Assembly: GCA_951799405.1 (NCBI GenBank)
Contig: OX637363.1
Span: 2,108,001-2,172,000, forward strand
Source of the DNA: Agapetus fuscipes
Lineage: Eukaryota; Arthropoda; Insecta; Trichoptera; Glossosomatidae
Length of the DNA: 64,000 bases
Direction: 5' to 3'
A program made the translations under genes and the position numbers. The notes beneath the pieces were generated by a model, which worked only from the letters and a program-made list of their open reading frames with translations, did no database searches and was not told the DNA's origin. Below are positions 63,669 through 64,000 of this stretch, piece after piece; position 1 is the first letter of the stretch; the number at the start of each line of letters is the position of its first letter.

Positions 63669-63982
63669 GCATAATATTGGCATTTGCAAGTGCAGGACAA
63701 AGTGAATGCTCGCTGTGTGAGTTTGAGGCAGCGAGCGGCCTAATGAATGATTTATGTGCCAGCAACAATCACATGTGGAGTAGAGTACACACTACACAGC
63801 CAGACCTACAGACATGTAATGGGCATGTAACTGCAATCAAACCAATGCCGGGGAAAAACGAACCAGGTGCACTGATATCTACTTTGAAGTTTACTAAAAA
63901 ATCTGCAAGTTGTGCTAGGTGTCAGAGGAATAAAATTGTACAAGACAGTGTCCTGGATGATTGTGATAGTGACTCTGATTGA
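63669..63982 (+). CDS. Possible last exon of an unrecognised protein
   Basis: Open frame of about 104 codons ending in TGA at 63980-63982. A plausible acceptor (TAATATTCATACAG) precedes 63669; the frame would enter in phase 1. There is no upstream in-frame ATG, since the apparent start at 63620 is TTG, so this is not a stand-alone gene. Visible features: two CxxC pairs, CSLC near the start and CARC about 70 residues later, which could bind zinc together; a hydrophobic IILAFASAG opening; and a very acidic tail, DDCDSDSD. I do not recognise the family. An inverted, decayed copy of its 3' part lies 300 bp upstream, so it may be a transposon ORF rather than a host gene. Confidence 0.45.
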
Positions 63983-64000
63983 GTAAATAAGATGAAAAAT

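Overview
The window looks like intergenic and intronic DNA from an arthropod, most likely an insect. It is AT-rich and crowded with retroelements. The clearest host gene is a spliced RR-2 (chitin-binding) cuticular protein gene, and beside it is a short secreted FG/glycine-rich protein gene with the micro first exon (M plus three residues) common in insect cuticular genes. No bacterial, viral or organellar genes are visible. The species was not identified.

Layout. 0-4.9 kb: short inverted-repeat elements and LINE 3' ends. 5.0-8.8 kb: an almost full-length two-ORF non-LTR retrotransposon with one nonsense codon. 10.5-12.0 kb: a 12 x 108 bp minisatellite with an inverted partner unit. 13.6-14.7 and 20.3-21.5 kb: two copies of a 1.15 kb non-coding repeat. 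24.6-26.4 kb (minus): RR-2 cuticular gene. 27.9-29.3 kb (minus): FG-rich secreted protein gene with a visible TATA/Inr promoter. 29.4-62.6 kb: nested LINEs, SINEs, MITEs, a 5S rRNA-like unit and a ~400 bp tandem array. 63.67-63.98 kb (plus): a possible last exon of an unrecognised protein.

Names used below. R1: the commonest repeat (about 45 copies or fragments); it is the 3' UTR of an RTE-type LINE and ends in GATTA/TTAGA pentamers. RTE C-term: the coding end of that LINE or its sister families. SINE-A: tRNA-type head with TAGCTCAGTTGGTAGA. SINE-B: tRNA-type head with CCGTAGTCTAGTGGTT and two alternative 3' ends (B1, B2). SINE-C: a third tRNA-type SINE. LINE-K: CR1/L2-like 3' ends with ATT or CAT tails. 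LINE-E: another LINE 3' end, partly tandem. MITE-1, -2, -3 and foldback-4: inverted-repeat elements. U1: an unclassified dispersed repeat.

Most interesting points. SINE-B carries either of two 3' ends, and each resembles the 3' end of a different LINE in the window. A 5S rRNA-like unit is joined head-to-tail to a SINE-B copy. A 317 bp near-perfect palindrome has a Penelope-like hairpin at its centre. The two host genes are invisible to plain ORF calling because they are split by introns full of repeats. Repeat boundaries are by-eye estimates, usually good to about 5-20 bp.
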